Source: an uncultured Lachnospiraceae bacterium
GTDB lineage: Bacteria > Bacillota > Clostridia > Lachnospirales > Lachnospiraceae
Assembly (NCBI GenBank): GCA_910587105.1
Contig: CAJUMB010000007.1
Coordinates: forward strand, 33,017-97,016
Direction: 5' to 3'
DNA: 64,000 bases
The notes under the pieces were generated by a model, which saw only the letters and a list, made by a program, of their open reading frames with translations, ran no database searches and was not told the DNA's origin. Shown here piece after piece: positions 43,867 through 53,863 of the stretch. Each line of letters begins with the position of its first letter. Within the stretch, counting starts at the first letter, position 1. A program made the translations under genes and the position numbers.

Positions 43867-43983
43867 ATGATAATGATTAGTCTGTCAAAAGGTCTCATTT
43901 CCCCTGATGGCCAATTTTCCGAATCTCCGGAAAATCATCTCACCAATGAAAATGGACGTTTGACACTCTAATCATGATAATCA
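43867..43983. repeat. 117-base imperfect palindrome upstream of the phosphoribosyltransferase
   Basis: The outer arms ATGATAATGATTAG and CTAATCATGATAATCA match as inverted copies, as do TGTCAAA/TTTGACA just inside. The centre is a perfect ATTTTCCG/CGGAAAAT stem (43914-43935). It resembles a small non-autonomous element (MITE-like) or a large regulatory hairpin. The TGATAAT-type arms partly resemble Fur/PerR-type half sites, but this is weak. Confidence 0.7.
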
Positions 43984-44126
43984 GATTATAACATAAAATT
44001 TCTGAATATTAAACAAAAAAATCAGGCACTTGTTTTCATGAAACTTTTTTTGTATAATGGGAATATTAGCATTGGAAGTACTTTGAGATAAAAGTGGAAA
44101 CAGGAAATGGAAAGGTGGCAGGTAAA

Positions 44127-45044
44127 ATGAAAAACAATAAGGCGCTTTTAATTTTATGCTGTGCGGCAGTGCTGTGCGGCAGCATTCCAGTATATGGCGC
44201 GCGTATCCCGAAGCCTTCGGTGTCACAGAACAAAGCACAGGGCGCTGCTCAGACGGCAGCGGCTGTTTTTGGCACGTCCACCAAGGCTTTGGATTTGATA
44301 GATCTGACTCAGGAGGAAAAGGTTTCCAGGATTGGTGAAATGTGCCGTCTGGATTACGCCCGGACAGGGGTTCTGGCCAGTGTGACGGCAGCACAGTGTA
44401 TTCTGGAGTCCGGTTTTATGGCCTCAGAGCTGGCTTCTGAGGCAAATAACTGTTTTGGCATGAAAGCAGTTTTGTCAAATAATGACTGGGAAAACAGCAC
44501 CTGGGATGGAGAATCGGTTTATACGAAGCAGACTCGGGAAGAATATGGAGGACAGGTTGTCACCATCGAAGCCGGGTTCCGGCAGTATAACAGTGTGGAG
44601 GAGTCCATGGCAGATCACTCCGCCTACCTGCTGGGGGCAAAAAAGGACAATGGTCTGCGCTATGAGGGGCTGCAGGATGAGGAGGATTACCGGGAAGCAG
44701 TACAGATTATCAAGGACGGCGGGTATGCCACTGACAGTTCCTATGTGGATAAAGTATGCGGGATTATTGAGAGATATGATCTGACCCGTTTCGATGATCT
44801 GGAAGGTGTGGAGGTCGAAAAAGATTTTCAAGTTGAGAAAGCGGCGGTACCGCGCAGAGTTTCAGGGGCTGAATTGTCTTACCGGGATGGTTACTACCGG
44901 GTGAGAAAAGAGTGGACGGATATTGACAGCCAGCTGGGAGCTTTTGGTATGCTGGAAAATGCGAAAAGTGTATGTGAACCAGGATATAACGTTTATGATT
45001 CCAAGGGGAATGTGGTTTATTCGTATTCTTCGCAGACAGAATAG
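44127..45044 (+). CDS. Secreted glucosaminidase-domain protein
   Basis: This 305-residue protein has a signal peptide (MKNNKALLILCCAAVLCG), then a glucosaminidase (FlgJ/LytG-like) domain at about residues 60-230 with the catalytic Glu region AAQCILESGFM and NNCFGMKA. Residues 235-305 are a short charged tail. It cleaves peptidoglycan glycan strands outside the cell. The start ATG 44127 is chosen over GTG 44094 because it gives the signal peptide start. Confidence 0.87.
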   Translation: MKNNKALLILCCAAVLCGSIPVYGARIPKPSVSQNKAQGAAQTAAAVFGTSTKALDLIDLTQEEKVSRIGEMCRLDYARTGVLASVTAAQCILESGFMASELASEANNCFGMKAVLSNNDWENSTWDGESVYTKQTREEYGGQVVTIEAGFRQYNSVEESMADHSAYLLGAKKDNGLRYEGLQDEEDYREAVQIIKDGGYATDSSYVDKVCGIIERYDLTRFDDLEGVEVEKDFQVEKAAVPRRVSGAELSYRDGYYRVRKEWTDIDSQLGAFGMLENAKSVCEPGYNVYDSKGNVVYSYSSQTE

Positions 45045-45097
45045 TACACCACTGCAGGAGACCGGAATTAAAAAGTCAGGGGGATACTTTTAGAAAA

Positions 45098-46927
45098 ATG
45101 TGTGGAATTACAGGTTTTATTACAGAAAATAATACGTATGACAGAGAAAAAGTAATCAACGATATGATGCAGCGCATCTACTCCAGAGGGCCGGATGAAG
45201 CGGGCTGTTACTGTGATGATACGGCGTGCCTGGGGATGAGGCGTCTGAGTATTATCGGGCTGGAGAATGGAAAGCAGCCCATTGAAAACGAAGACCATAC
45301 GCTGGTTCTGGTATACAATGGAGAGCTCTATAATTATCCGGAATTAAAGAAGGAATTGATTGAGAAAGGCCATGTTTTTACCACAGATACAGATTCCGAG
45401 GTAATTCTGCATGGCTACGAGGAATATGGCCCTGATCTGCTCAATCAGCTCCGCGGCATGTTTGCCTTTGCCATTTGGAATAAGGAAAAGAAAATCATGT
45501 TCCTGGCCCGTGATATGTTTGGAATCAAACCGCTGTTCTATGGAAAAAGGGGAAAAGAATTGTATTACGGTTCTGAGATTAAAGCCATTTTTGCCCATCC
45601 TGATATGAAGAAGGAGTTTAATGAGGCGGCACTTGGAAACTATCTTTCTTTTCAGTATAATGCCATGGAAGAGACGTTTTTCAAAGGAGTCTACCAGCTG
45701 CTTCCGGGACATTATATGTACTGGAAAGACGGGGAGGTCAGTGTGCGCTGTTACTGGAAGCCTCAGTTTCATATTCAGCAGGATTTATCGGAGGCGGAGG
45801 CATCCGCAAGACTCAAGGCAGCCCTGGAAAATTCTGTGGAGGCACATAAGATCAGTGATGTGGAAATGGCATCTTTCCTCTCAGGAGGAATTGACTCTTC
45901 TTTCCTGACAGCAGCCAGTGGATTTAAGAAAAGCTTTAGTGTGGGATTTGAGTGGAATGAGTGGAATGAGGTAAATCTGGCAAAAGAGCTGAGTGCAGAC
46001 CTGGGAATTGAAAATTATGATAAAATCATTACCACAGAGGAGTATTGGGACGCTGTGCCGAAAGTACAGGAATATCTGGATGAACCGGTGGCAGACCCGT
46101 CTATTATCCCGCTGTATTATCTGTGTAAGCTGGCCTCCGGCCATGTAAAAGTGGTAGTGTCAGGGGAGGGTTCGGATGAACTGTTCGGCGGCTATACCAT
46201 TTACCATACACCTCTTTCCCTGCGTCCGGTAAAAATGATTCCCCGGGTGCTCCGGCGTGCTGTCAGTAAACTGCTGTTGAAATGTCCTTTTGACTTTAAA
46301 GGAAAGCAGTATATGATCCGGGCAGGGCAGGGAATCGAGGAACGTTTCATTGGGAATGCCTATATTTTCTATCCGGCCCAGGTGAGAAAACTGCTGAAAA
46401 AAAGCAGAGGGTATGTGACACCCCAGCAGCTGACCCGGCCTTACTATGAGGAAGTATCCGACCTGGACGATGTGACAAAGATGCAGTATATTGACCTGTG
46501 TTTCTGGCTCCGGGGAGATATTCTGCGAAAGTCAGACCACATGAGTATGGCCCATTCTCTGGAGGTGAGAGTGCCGTTCTTGGATATGGAAGTGGCAAAG
46601 GTTGCCCTGTCGCTGCCGCCGGAAATGCGTGTGACAGATGAAAATACGAAGATTTTGTTCCGTAAAGTCTCCAGGGAATATCTCCCGGAGAAAAATGCAA
46701 AGCGTAAAAAGCTGGGCTTCCCCGTTCCTATTACCAAATGGCTGCGGGAGGATGTTTATTATCAGAAAGTATATCAAGCATTTACTTCGGAAACTGCGGA
46801 GAAATATTTCAACACTTCAGAGCTGCTGCGTCTGCTGAGAGTCCATAAGTCCGGAAAGAAAAACTACAGCCGGAAGATCTGGACTGTTTATATGTTTTTG
46901 CTGTGGTATGAAATTAATTTTGAATAA
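45098..46927 (+). CDS. asnB: Glutamine-hydrolysing asparagine synthase
   Basis: This 609-residue enzyme makes asparagine from aspartate, glutamine and ATP. The N-terminal Cys (MCGITGFI) is the glutaminase nucleophile; YNGELYNYPEL and LRGMFAFAIW are typical. The synthetase half has the PPi-loop LSGGIDSSFL and SGEGSDELFGGY. GGGGGATAC lies upstream. Full length. Confidence 0.95.
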   Translation: MCGITGFITENNTYDREKVINDMMQRIYSRGPDEAGCYCDDTACLGMRRLSIIGLENGKQPIENEDHTLVLVYNGELYNYPELKKELIEKGHVFTTDTDSEVILHGYEEYGPDLLNQLRGMFAFAIWNKEKKIMFLARDMFGIKPLFYGKRGKELYYGSEIKAIFAHPDMKKEFNEAALGNYLSFQYNAMEETFFKGVYQLLPGHYMYWKDGEVSVRCYWKPQFHIQQDLSEAEASARLKAALENSVEAHKISDVEMASFLSGGIDSSFLTAASGFKKSFSVGFEWNEWNEVNLAKELSADLGIENYDKIITTEEYWDAVPKVQEYLDEPVADPSIIPLYYLCKLASGHVKVVVSGEGSDELFGGYTIYHTPLSLRPVKMIPRVLRRAVSKLLLKCPFDFKGKQYMIRAGQGIEERFIGNAYIFYPAQVRKLLKKSRGYVTPQQLTRPYYEEVSDLDDVTKMQYIDLCFWLRGDILRKSDHMSMAHSLEVRVPFLDMEVAKVALSLPPEMRVTDENTKILFRKVSREYLPEKNAKRKKLGFPVPITKWLREDVYYQKVYQAFTSETAEKYFNTSELLRLLRVHKSGKKNYSRKIWTVYMFLLWYEINFE

Positions 46928-46962
46928 GAGGCAAAACACGCTGCTGTGTAGGAGTGGCTTGC

Positions 46963-46988
46963 AGGCCAGAGGCTCCGGTCTCTGGCCT
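46963..46988 (+). terminator. Weak hairpin between asnB and feoAB
   Basis: AGGCCAGAG and CTCTGGCCT form a 9-base stem with loop GCTCCGGT, followed only by TTGGCG. It may end the asnB transcript. Confidence 0.4.
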
Positions 46989-47040
46989 TTGGCGTATAGG
47001 CAGGTGTTTCAGGCAGCTTTGAGGGGAGAAGGAAAATACA

Positions 47041-49395
47041 ATGACTTTAGATGAATTGCCCATTGGCAAAGAAGCGACAATTACGGCTGTTGGCGGGGAG
47101 GGTGCCCTGAGACAGCATTTTCTGGATATGGGTGTCATTCCCAATTCAGATATTGTGCTGGTGAAATATGCGCCGCTGGGAGACCCTATGGAATTTATGC
47201 TCCATGGATATGAACTGACTCTGCGGATAGCTGATGCCCAAAAGGTAGAGATTGAACGGGTCAGGGATTATGAACCAGAACAATTTGATGGAAGCAAAAT
47301 AGCAGAATCCCATACGCCTCATCCAGGTCTGGGAGAGAGTGGAAAATATCATGAGAAGGCAACAGAAACTCCCCTGGCAGATGACGTGGTTTTGACGTTT
47401 GCCCTGGCAGGGAATCAAAATTGCGGAAAAACCACATTGTTTAACCAGCTGACAGGGGCAAATCAGCATGTGGGGAATTTTCCCGGTGTCACTGTGGACA
47501 GGAAAGACGGCGTAATCAAAGGACACAGCAATACCTTGATCACAGACCTTCCGGGGATTTATTCTATGTCGCCCTATTCCAGCGAGGAAATGGTGACCAG
47601 GGCGTTCGTTCTGGACGAACACCCCAAAGGGATTATTAACATTGTAGATGCCTCGAATATTGAGCGAAACCTTTATCTGACTCTGCAGCTGATGGAATTG
47701 GATGTGCCCATGGTGCTGGCGCTCAATATGATGGATGAGGTGAGAGGAAACGGCGGGTCCATCCGCATTAATGAGATGGAAGATATGCTGGGAATTCCTG
47801 TGGTGCCCATTTCTGCCGCTAAAAATGAAGGCATTGGAGAGCTGACAGGACATGCTCTTCATGTGGCGAAATATCAGGAGAGTCCGGGCAGGGTAGATTT
47901 TTGCAGTGAAGATCAAAATGGAGGAGCTGTACATAGGTGTCTGCACGCTGTTATGCATCTGATTGAGGATCATGCAAAAAAGGCCGGGATTCCTGTCCGT
48001 TTTGCCGCCAGCAAGCTGGCGGAGGGGGATAAGCGGATTCTTGACAGTCTGGAATTGGATCAGAATGAACAGGAGATGTTGGAACATATTATCTGTCAGA
48101 TGGAGACGGAAAGCGGCCTGGACAGGGCAGCGGCCATTGCAGATATGCGCTTTTCTTTTATCCGGGAGCTGTGCCGCAGGACAGTGGTAAAACCCCGGGA
48201 GAGCCGGGAGCACATGCGCAGTGTAAAGATTGACAAGGTTTTGACTGGAAAATATACGGCCATTCCGGCATTTATCGGAATTATGGCCATGGTTTTCTGG
48301 CTGACTTTTCATGTGATCGGCGCCGGGCTGCAGGGGCTGCTGGAGATGGCCATCACGCAGGTTTCTTCGCTGGTGGATACAGCTTTAACAGCTGCCAATG
48401 TGAGCGGTGTTCTGCACTCACTGGTGATGGACGGTATTTTTAACGGTGTGGGCAGTGTGTTGAGCTTTCTGCCGGTTATTGTGACTTTATTTTTCTTCCT
48501 GTCTCTCATGGAGGACAGCGGCTATATTGCCAGAGTTGCCTTTGTCATGGATAAGCTGCTGAGGAAAATCGGTCTGTCAGGCAGGAGTATTGTGCCTATG
48601 CTGATTGGGTTTGGATGTACCGTGCCAGGGGTGATGGCCACCAGAACTCTGCCATCGGAGAGAGACAGGAAAATGACCATTTTGCTGACTCCGTTTATGA
48701 GCTGTTCCGCAAAACTGCCCATCTATGCATTTTTTACAGCAGCATTTTTTCCGGAATACGGAGCTCTGGTAATGATCGGCCTGTATCTGCTGGGTATTAT
48801 TCTGGGTATTGTAAGTGCGCTGGTGATGAAAGGGACATCTTTCAGAGGGCAGGCTGTGCCTTTTGTCATGGAATTGCCCAATTACCGGATGCCGGGTGCG
48901 AAGAATGTGGGACATCTTCTCTGGGATAAGGCAAAAGACTTCCTGCAGAGAGCGTTTACCGTAATTTTTGTGGCCACTATCGTTATTTGGTTTTTGCAGA
49001 CATTTGATTTCAGGATAAATATGGTGGAAGATTCTCATTCCAGCATGCTTGCAGCCGTTGCGGGGATTTTTGCGCCGGCATTGAAAATGCTGGGCTTGGG
49101 TGACTGGAGAATTTCCACGGCTCTGGTCACAGGATTTATGGCCAAGGAGAGTGTTGTATCCACCTTGTCAGTGTTGTTTGGAAGTACAGAAAGCCTGACT
49201 GGCGCCATTACCCCGCTGGCAGCGGCGAGTCTGCTGGTGTTCTGTCTCCTATATACCCCGTGTGTTGCTGCGATTGCATCAGTGAAACGGGAACTGGGAG
49301 GAAAATGGGCGCTGGGCGTGGCCGTGGGGCAATGTGCCATTGCCTATGTGGCTGCACTGGCTGTGTATGTGATTGGGGGAGTGTTGTGGGGATGA
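47041..49395 (+). CDS. feoB: FeoA-FeoB fusion, ferrous iron transporter
   Basis: This 784-residue protein has a FeoA SH3-like domain at the N-terminus (residues about 1-75, LPIGKEATITAVGGEG), a linker, then FeoB: G1 GNQNCGKTTL, G3 LPGIYSMSPYS, G4 NMMDE, a helical bundle, and the membrane part with GFGCTVPGVMATRTL and the end GAITPLAAASLL. It imports Fe(II) using GTP. In many bacteria FeoA is a separate gene. Fusions are known in clostridia. Its stop overlaps the start of the diguanylate cyclase gene. Confidence 0.95.
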   Translation: MTLDELPIGKEATITAVGGEGALRQHFLDMGVIPNSDIVLVKYAPLGDPMEFMLHGYELTLRIADAQKVEIERVRDYEPEQFDGSKIAESHTPHPGLGESGKYHEKATETPLADDVVLTFALAGNQNCGKTTLFNQLTGANQHVGNFPGVTVDRKDGVIKGHSNTLITDLPGIYSMSPYSSEEMVTRAFVLDEHPKGIINIVDASNIERNLYLTLQLMELDVPMVLALNMMDEVRGNGGSIRINEMEDMLGIPVVPISAAKNEGIGELTGHALHVAKYQESPGRVDFCSEDQNGGAVHRCLHAVMHLIEDHAKKAGIPVRFAASKLAEGDKRILDSLELDQNEQEMLEHIICQMETESGLDRAAAIADMRFSFIRELCRRTVVKPRESREHMRSVKIDKVLTGKYTAIPAFIGIMAMVFWLTFHVIGAGLQGLLEMAITQVSSLVDTALTAANVSGVLHSLVMDGIFNGVGSVLSFLPVIVTLFFFLSLMEDSGYIARVAFVMDKLLRKIGLSGRSIVPMLIGFGCTVPGVMATRTLPSERDRKMTILLTPFMSCSAKLPIYAFFTAAFFPEYGALVMIGLYLLGIILGIVSALVMKGTSFRGQAVPFVMELPNYRMPGAKNVGHLLWDKAKDFLQRAFTVIFVATIVIWFLQTFDFRINMVEDSHSSMLAAVAGIFAPALKMLGLGDWRISTALVTGFMAKESVVSTLSVLFGSTESLTGAITPLAAASLLVFCLLYTPCVAAIASVKRELGGKWALGVAVGQCAIAYVAALAVYVIGGVLWG

Positions 49396-50756
49396 AAGAA
49401 AAGAAAACATCGATTAAGGCCATGCGGATACGAACGTTGAATTTTGTTATGATTCTGCTGTCATGTGTCTTATACATATTTTTAATTTTGGCCACAGTTC
49501 ATATCTCAACAAGATGTGATCACATGCTGGAGGCCACAAACAGATATATTGCTTGTCAGGAAAATGCCGCCTTGGTGTCTGAGGCTTCCGATGACATGAC
49601 GGAGTATGTACGGCTTTATGTGATTACAGAGGAAGCCCAGTATATAGATGCGTATTTTGAGGAAGTGGATACAGCCAGGCGGAGAGAAAGAGCGCTGGAG
49701 CAGCAAAACGAAGAACATGTCAGTGAGAAAGCCCATAATTTTCTCCAAAAAGCCCTGGATTGGTCAAATCAGCTGATGGAAAAGGAAATCTATGCGATGA
49801 AACTGACGGCATCAGCCTGCAAAGCGGATATGGAAAAACTACCCCCAAAAGTGCAGGAAGCGCAGCTTTCAGAGGCGGACACCAATCTGGGAAAAGAGGA
49901 AAAACTCGAGAAAGCCAGGGATATGGTGTTTGGATTTGAGTACCAGGATACAAAAAAGCAAATCCGTGAGAATGTTGAATATTTTTTGAATGATGCGGTG
50001 GATTGGACACAGAAGGCACAGGCAAACAGCGTATGGGCATTGAGGCGTACCATGACACAGCAAAAGATATTTATCAGTATCTTATTTGTTCAGAATATTA
50101 TTACGTTTATTTTGATTATCTGCCTGATTGTGAAACCTCTGCAGGTTTATGTGAAGTGTATCCGGGAAGAAAAGCGGCTGGAGATCACAGGATCTTATGA
50201 ATTTCAATACCTGGCCTTGACATATAATGATATTTATGAGATCAATGCTGCCAATGAAGCCATGCTGCGTCATCAGGCAGAACATGATCCTCTGACCGGT
50301 ATTATGAACCGGGGAGCCTTTGAGCATTTGAGGCAGCAGCTGAAAGCTTCCGCCAAACCCCTGGCGCTTCTGCTGGTGGATGTAGACAAATTTAAATTAA
50401 TCAACGACGGATATGGACATGAAACCGGGGATTTGGTTTTGAAAAAAGTGGCGAATCTGCTGGTGGAAAATTTCCGTGTTTCGGATTACCCGGCCAGGAT
50501 CGGCGGCGATGAGTTTGCTGTGATCATGACAGATGTCACAGCAGATATGCAGTCTGTGATTGAAGGCAAAATTTATGGCATGAATCATGTACTACAGAAT
50601 CCCACAGACGGACTGCCGAAAGTATCTCTCAGTGTGGGAGCTGCTTTTTCGGATAACGGTTTTACGGATGAGCTTTATGCCCTGACGGATTCTGCTCTGT
50701 ATCAGGTAAAGGAACATGGACGCTGCGGGTGCAGATTTTATAAAGAAAAGGAGTAA
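49392..50756 (+). CDS. Membrane-anchored diguanylate cyclase (GGDEF)
   Basis: This 454-residue protein starts at ATG 49392, overlapping the feoB stop (ATGA); the longer frame from 49260 lies inside feoB. Two transmembrane helices (about 16-38 and 225-250) bracket an extracytoplasmic helical sensor region. The GGDEF domain (about 300-454) has DVDKFKLIND, intact GGDEF, and an inhibitory I-site RVSD five residues before it. It should make cyclic di-GMP. The tight link to FeoAB suggests iron-linked signalling, which is inferred. Confidence 0.9.
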   Translation: MKEKKTSIKAMRIRTLNFVMILLSCVLYIFLILATVHISTRCDHMLEATNRYIACQENAALVSEASDDMTEYVRLYVITEEAQYIDAYFEEVDTARRRERALEQQNEEHVSEKAHNFLQKALDWSNQLMEKEIYAMKLTASACKADMEKLPPKVQEAQLSEADTNLGKEEKLEKARDMVFGFEYQDTKKQIRENVEYFLNDAVDWTQKAQANSVWALRRTMTQQKIFISILFVQNIITFILIICLIVKPLQVYVKCIREEKRLEITGSYEFQYLALTYNDIYEINAANEAMLRHQAEHDPLTGIMNRGAFEHLRQQLKASAKPLALLLVDVDKFKLINDGYGHETGDLVLKKVANLLVENFRVSDYPARIGGDEFAVIMTDVTADMQSVIEGKIYGMNHVLQNPTDGLPKVSLSVGAAFSDNGFTDELYALTDSALYQVKEHGRCGCRFYKEKE

Positions 50757-50759
50757 AAG

Positions 50760-53750
50760 ATGGCAGTGCCGACCAGAGTAGACCAGGATTTACAAGATTA
50801 TTATTTGGCCTTGCAGAATAAGGATTACATCGAAGAGGAAGATATCTGGCGTCTGATGGACGCATACAGGGTAAAATTTGGGGTGGATTTAGTTTACATT
50901 GCGGAAGTGCTGCTGGAACGAAAAGGCGTTGTGTTTACTCATGTGAATTTCTCACAGGAGAAATATAACCTGCTGGGGCAGGTGAGACATTACAGCATGG
51001 AAGAAAGCAGTGCAGACGGCATGAAGAGTGACGGCCTGCGGGATTACAGTAAGGATCTGCCGGAAAATTCGGCAGTGCTTTATTACAGAATTTTGCGGAA
51101 TCACAGCTGTGATGGATTTATTGGGCTTGCGGACTTCCACGGAAAAAGGGAGTGGACACAGGAGGAACGGGAGGCTGTCCGCAAACTTGGACGGGTGATG
51201 AGGCATATTATTTACATTGAGAGGGCGGCGAAGGCGGCAGCAGCAGACCATGAAAAAATATTCTATCAGCAGTCTCTCTTTGACCAGTCAAAACAAGAGT
51301 CGCAGAGGGAAAAGCGGAGACTGGAGGAAGAAAACCGCCAGTCTCAGATGCTTCAGGCGCTCAGTATGGATTTCAATTCTGTGTTTTTTGTGGATTTGGA
51401 TATAGGATCTGCAGTTTCCTGCCGGATGAACGATGATATAATCCGCAGGTATGGCACAATCATGACTGGAGAGTTTCCCTATGAGGAAAGGATGCGCCAA
51501 TATATTCAGGACGTGGTTTACGGGCCAGACAGAGAACTGTTGAAAAGAGAATCCTCTGTGTCCGTTTTGAAAGAGAGGATGGCGGAAGAACCTTCTTATT
51601 ATGTGAATTACCGCACCATGAGAGACGGCCAGACGGAGTATTTTCAGATGAAAGCTGTGCGGGCAGGCGCGTGGACAGAATCCCACCGCATTGTACTGGG
51701 ATTCCGCAGTGTGGAGGAGGAAATCCGCCATGAAATGGCCCAGAAAAAGTTGGTGGAAGACTCTTATGAGATCATAGCGGGGCTGAGCAGTGATTATAGT
51801 TTTATTGCGCTGGTGGACAGTGAAAATGGCCAGATGTCAGTATATAAGGGGCAGAGCCAGCTTCCGGAGGTGGAAGAAGCCAGGACAAGCAGCAGAGCAT
51901 ATAAAGATGTGGTCGAGGCGTATGCCAAATATGTATATCGGGAAGACCGCCGCTTGTGGCTTGAGGCGGCGAATATGGAATGTGTTTTAGAAAAGCTTCA
52001 GAACAGGTCTATTTATAATGTAAATATTCGAAGCAATTCCGGAAAAAAGATGGAGTATATACAGTTCAGTTTCACAAAGGTGTGTGGACACAGGGGAAAC
52101 GTTCAGATTGTTCTGGCCAAGCGGACGATTACGGGAATGGTCCAGCGTGAGATTCAGCAGAGGAATCTGGCGGAGGATGCGCTGGCGCAGGCGGAACGGG
52201 AGAATCGTGCGAAAAGTACATTCCTGTCAAATATGTCTCATGATATCCGGACGCCGATGAATGCCATTATTGGATTTACCGGGCTTGCATTAAAGCATAT
52301 CGATCAGCAGGAAAAGGTACAGGAATATCTGGAGAAAATCATGTCTTCTGGAAATCATCTGCTGAGCCTAATAAACGATGTGCTGGATATAAGCCGCATT
52401 GAGAGCGGAAAAATCCATATTGAAGAACAGCCGTGCAGTCTCCCGGAAATTATGCATGAGCTCAGAAATATCCTGCAGGGGGATATGTCTTCCAAACGTC
52501 TGGACTTTTATATTGATACCATTGATGTGGTAAATGAAAAAATTTTCTGCGATAAGCTGCGTCTGAATCAGGTGTTTCTCAATCTTTTGGGCAATGCGGT
52601 GAAGTTTACGCCGGCAGGAGGAACTATTACGATGCACATTGTGGAGAAACCGTGTTCCATAGATAATTATGCCAATTATGAGTTTCGAATTAAAGATACC
52701 GGCGTGGGGATGAGCAAAGATTTTTTGGAACATATTTTTGAGCCGTTTGAGAGAGAAGAAACACCGGATGTGAATAGAATTCAGGGTACGGGTCTGGGAA
52801 TGGCGATTACGAAAAATATCGTTGATATGATGCATGGGAAGATTGAGGTAGAGAGTGAACAGGGAAGCGGCACAGAGTTTATTATATCGCTGATGTTCCG
52901 TCTGCAGTCTGCCCATCAGGAACCCCAGGAGATTTTAGATTTGAAAGACTGCCGCGCACTGGTGGTGGATGACGACTTCAATACTTGTGACAGTGTAACA
53001 GGTATGCTTCAGCAGCTGGGGATTCGTTCAGAATGGACGTTATCCGGGAAGGAGGCAGTATTGCGGGTTCATCAGGCAGTTAACCGCAGAGACGAATACC
53101 AGCTCTATATTATTGACTGGCTCATGCCGGATATGAATGGCGTCGAGCTGGCCAGACAGATCCGGGCAAAAGTAGGCGATGAGCCGCCGATTATTGTTTT
53201 ATCTGCGTATGACTGGATGGACATTGAACAGGAGGCACAAAAGGCAGGAGTCACAGGATTCTGCGGAAAACCTATGTTTTTTTCAGAACTGCGTGAATGT
53301 CTCTGTGATGCGTTTAATCCTAAAAGAAAGAATGTTTATGGTTTGGAAAAGGTACCGGAAGAACATTACAGCGGACGCATTCTGCTGGCAGAAGATAATG
53401 AATTGAATCAGGAGATTGCCGTAGAAATTTTAAGCGAAGCGGGATTCCAGGTGGAGACGGCAGAAAACGGAAGGATTGCCGTTGAGATGGTCAGCAAATC
53501 CCAGCCAGGGTATTATAAAGTTGTCTTAATGGATGTGCAGATGCCTGTTATGGATGGATATGAGGCGGCCAGGGAAATCAGAAAACTTGAGAACAGGAAA
53601 TTGGCAGCCATACCTATTCTAGCCATGACTGCCAACGCATTTGCAGAAGACCAGCGGGCGGCGTTGGAGTGTGGGATGAATGGCCATATTGCCAAGCCTG
53701 TGGATGTGGATAAATTGTTTGAAATGCTGGGAGGCCTTGTGGAGACATAG
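50760..53750 (+). CDS. Hybrid sensor histidine kinase with two receiver domains
   Basis: This 996-residue protein starts 3 bases after the cyclase stop, with AAAGGAG upstream. It has an N-terminal GAF-like region (about 1-160), a coiled segment, a PAS-like middle (about 195-480), HisKA with the phospho-His in SNMSHDIRTPMN (about 495), HATPase (NQVFLNLLGNAVKFTPAGG; GTGLGMAI), receiver 1 (YIIDWLMPDMNG) and receiver 2 (LAEDNELN; VVLMDVQMPVMDG). No membrane helix is evident, so it is cytoplasmic. No HTH output is seen; it probably signals through phosphotransfer or protein contacts. Confidence 0.93.
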   Translation: MAVPTRVDQDLQDYYLALQNKDYIEEEDIWRLMDAYRVKFGVDLVYIAEVLLERKGVVFTHVNFSQEKYNLLGQVRHYSMEESSADGMKSDGLRDYSKDLPENSAVLYYRILRNHSCDGFIGLADFHGKREWTQEEREAVRKLGRVMRHIIYIERAAKAAAADHEKIFYQQSLFDQSKQESQREKRRLEEENRQSQMLQALSMDFNSVFFVDLDIGSAVSCRMNDDIIRRYGTIMTGEFPYEERMRQYIQDVVYGPDRELLKRESSVSVLKERMAEEPSYYVNYRTMRDGQTEYFQMKAVRAGAWTESHRIVLGFRSVEEEIRHEMAQKKLVEDSYEIIAGLSSDYSFIALVDSENGQMSVYKGQSQLPEVEEARTSSRAYKDVVEAYAKYVYREDRRLWLEAANMECVLEKLQNRSIYNVNIRSNSGKKMEYIQFSFTKVCGHRGNVQIVLAKRTITGMVQREIQQRNLAEDALAQAERENRAKSTFLSNMSHDIRTPMNAIIGFTGLALKHIDQQEKVQEYLEKIMSSGNHLLSLINDVLDISRIESGKIHIEEQPCSLPEIMHELRNILQGDMSSKRLDFYIDTIDVVNEKIFCDKLRLNQVFLNLLGNAVKFTPAGGTITMHIVEKPCSIDNYANYEFRIKDTGVGMSKDFLEHIFEPFEREETPDVNRIQGTGLGMAITKNIVDMMHGKIEVESEQGSGTEFIISLMFRLQSAHQEPQEILDLKDCRALVVDDDFNTCDSVTGMLQQLGIRSEWTLSGKEAVLRVHQAVNRRDEYQLYIIDWLMPDMNGVELARQIRAKVGDEPPIIVLSAYDWMDIEQEAQKAGVTGFCGKPMFFSELRECLCDAFNPKRKNVYGLEKVPEEHYSGRILLAEDNELNQEIAVEILSEAGFQVETAENGRIAVEMVSKSQPGYYKVVLMDVQMPVMDGYEAAREIRKLENRKLAAIPILAMTANAFAEDQRAALECGMNGHIAKPVDVDKLFEMLGGLVET

Positions 53751-53803
53751 AGACCATCTGAAAATGCTTTCAGACGTTATGAGTCTGGGCAGTTTCTAAA
53801 ATT

Positions 53804-53842
53804 AAAAAAACAGACCCCGTGAATAAAGGAGTCTGTTTTTTT
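53804..53842. terminator. Bidirectional terminator
   Basis: AAAAAAACAGAC (53804-53815) pairs with GTCTGTTTTTTT (53831-53842). It separates the histidine kinase (+) and the converging C39-like gene (-). Confidence 0.92.
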
Positions 53843-53863
53843 ATGAGATAATTTTAAGACGCT

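Noticed and set aside
47146..48312. 388-codon minus-strand ORF
   Set aside because: It lies wholly inside feoB on the other strand; feoB has all its motifs, and the minus product has no family-like features.
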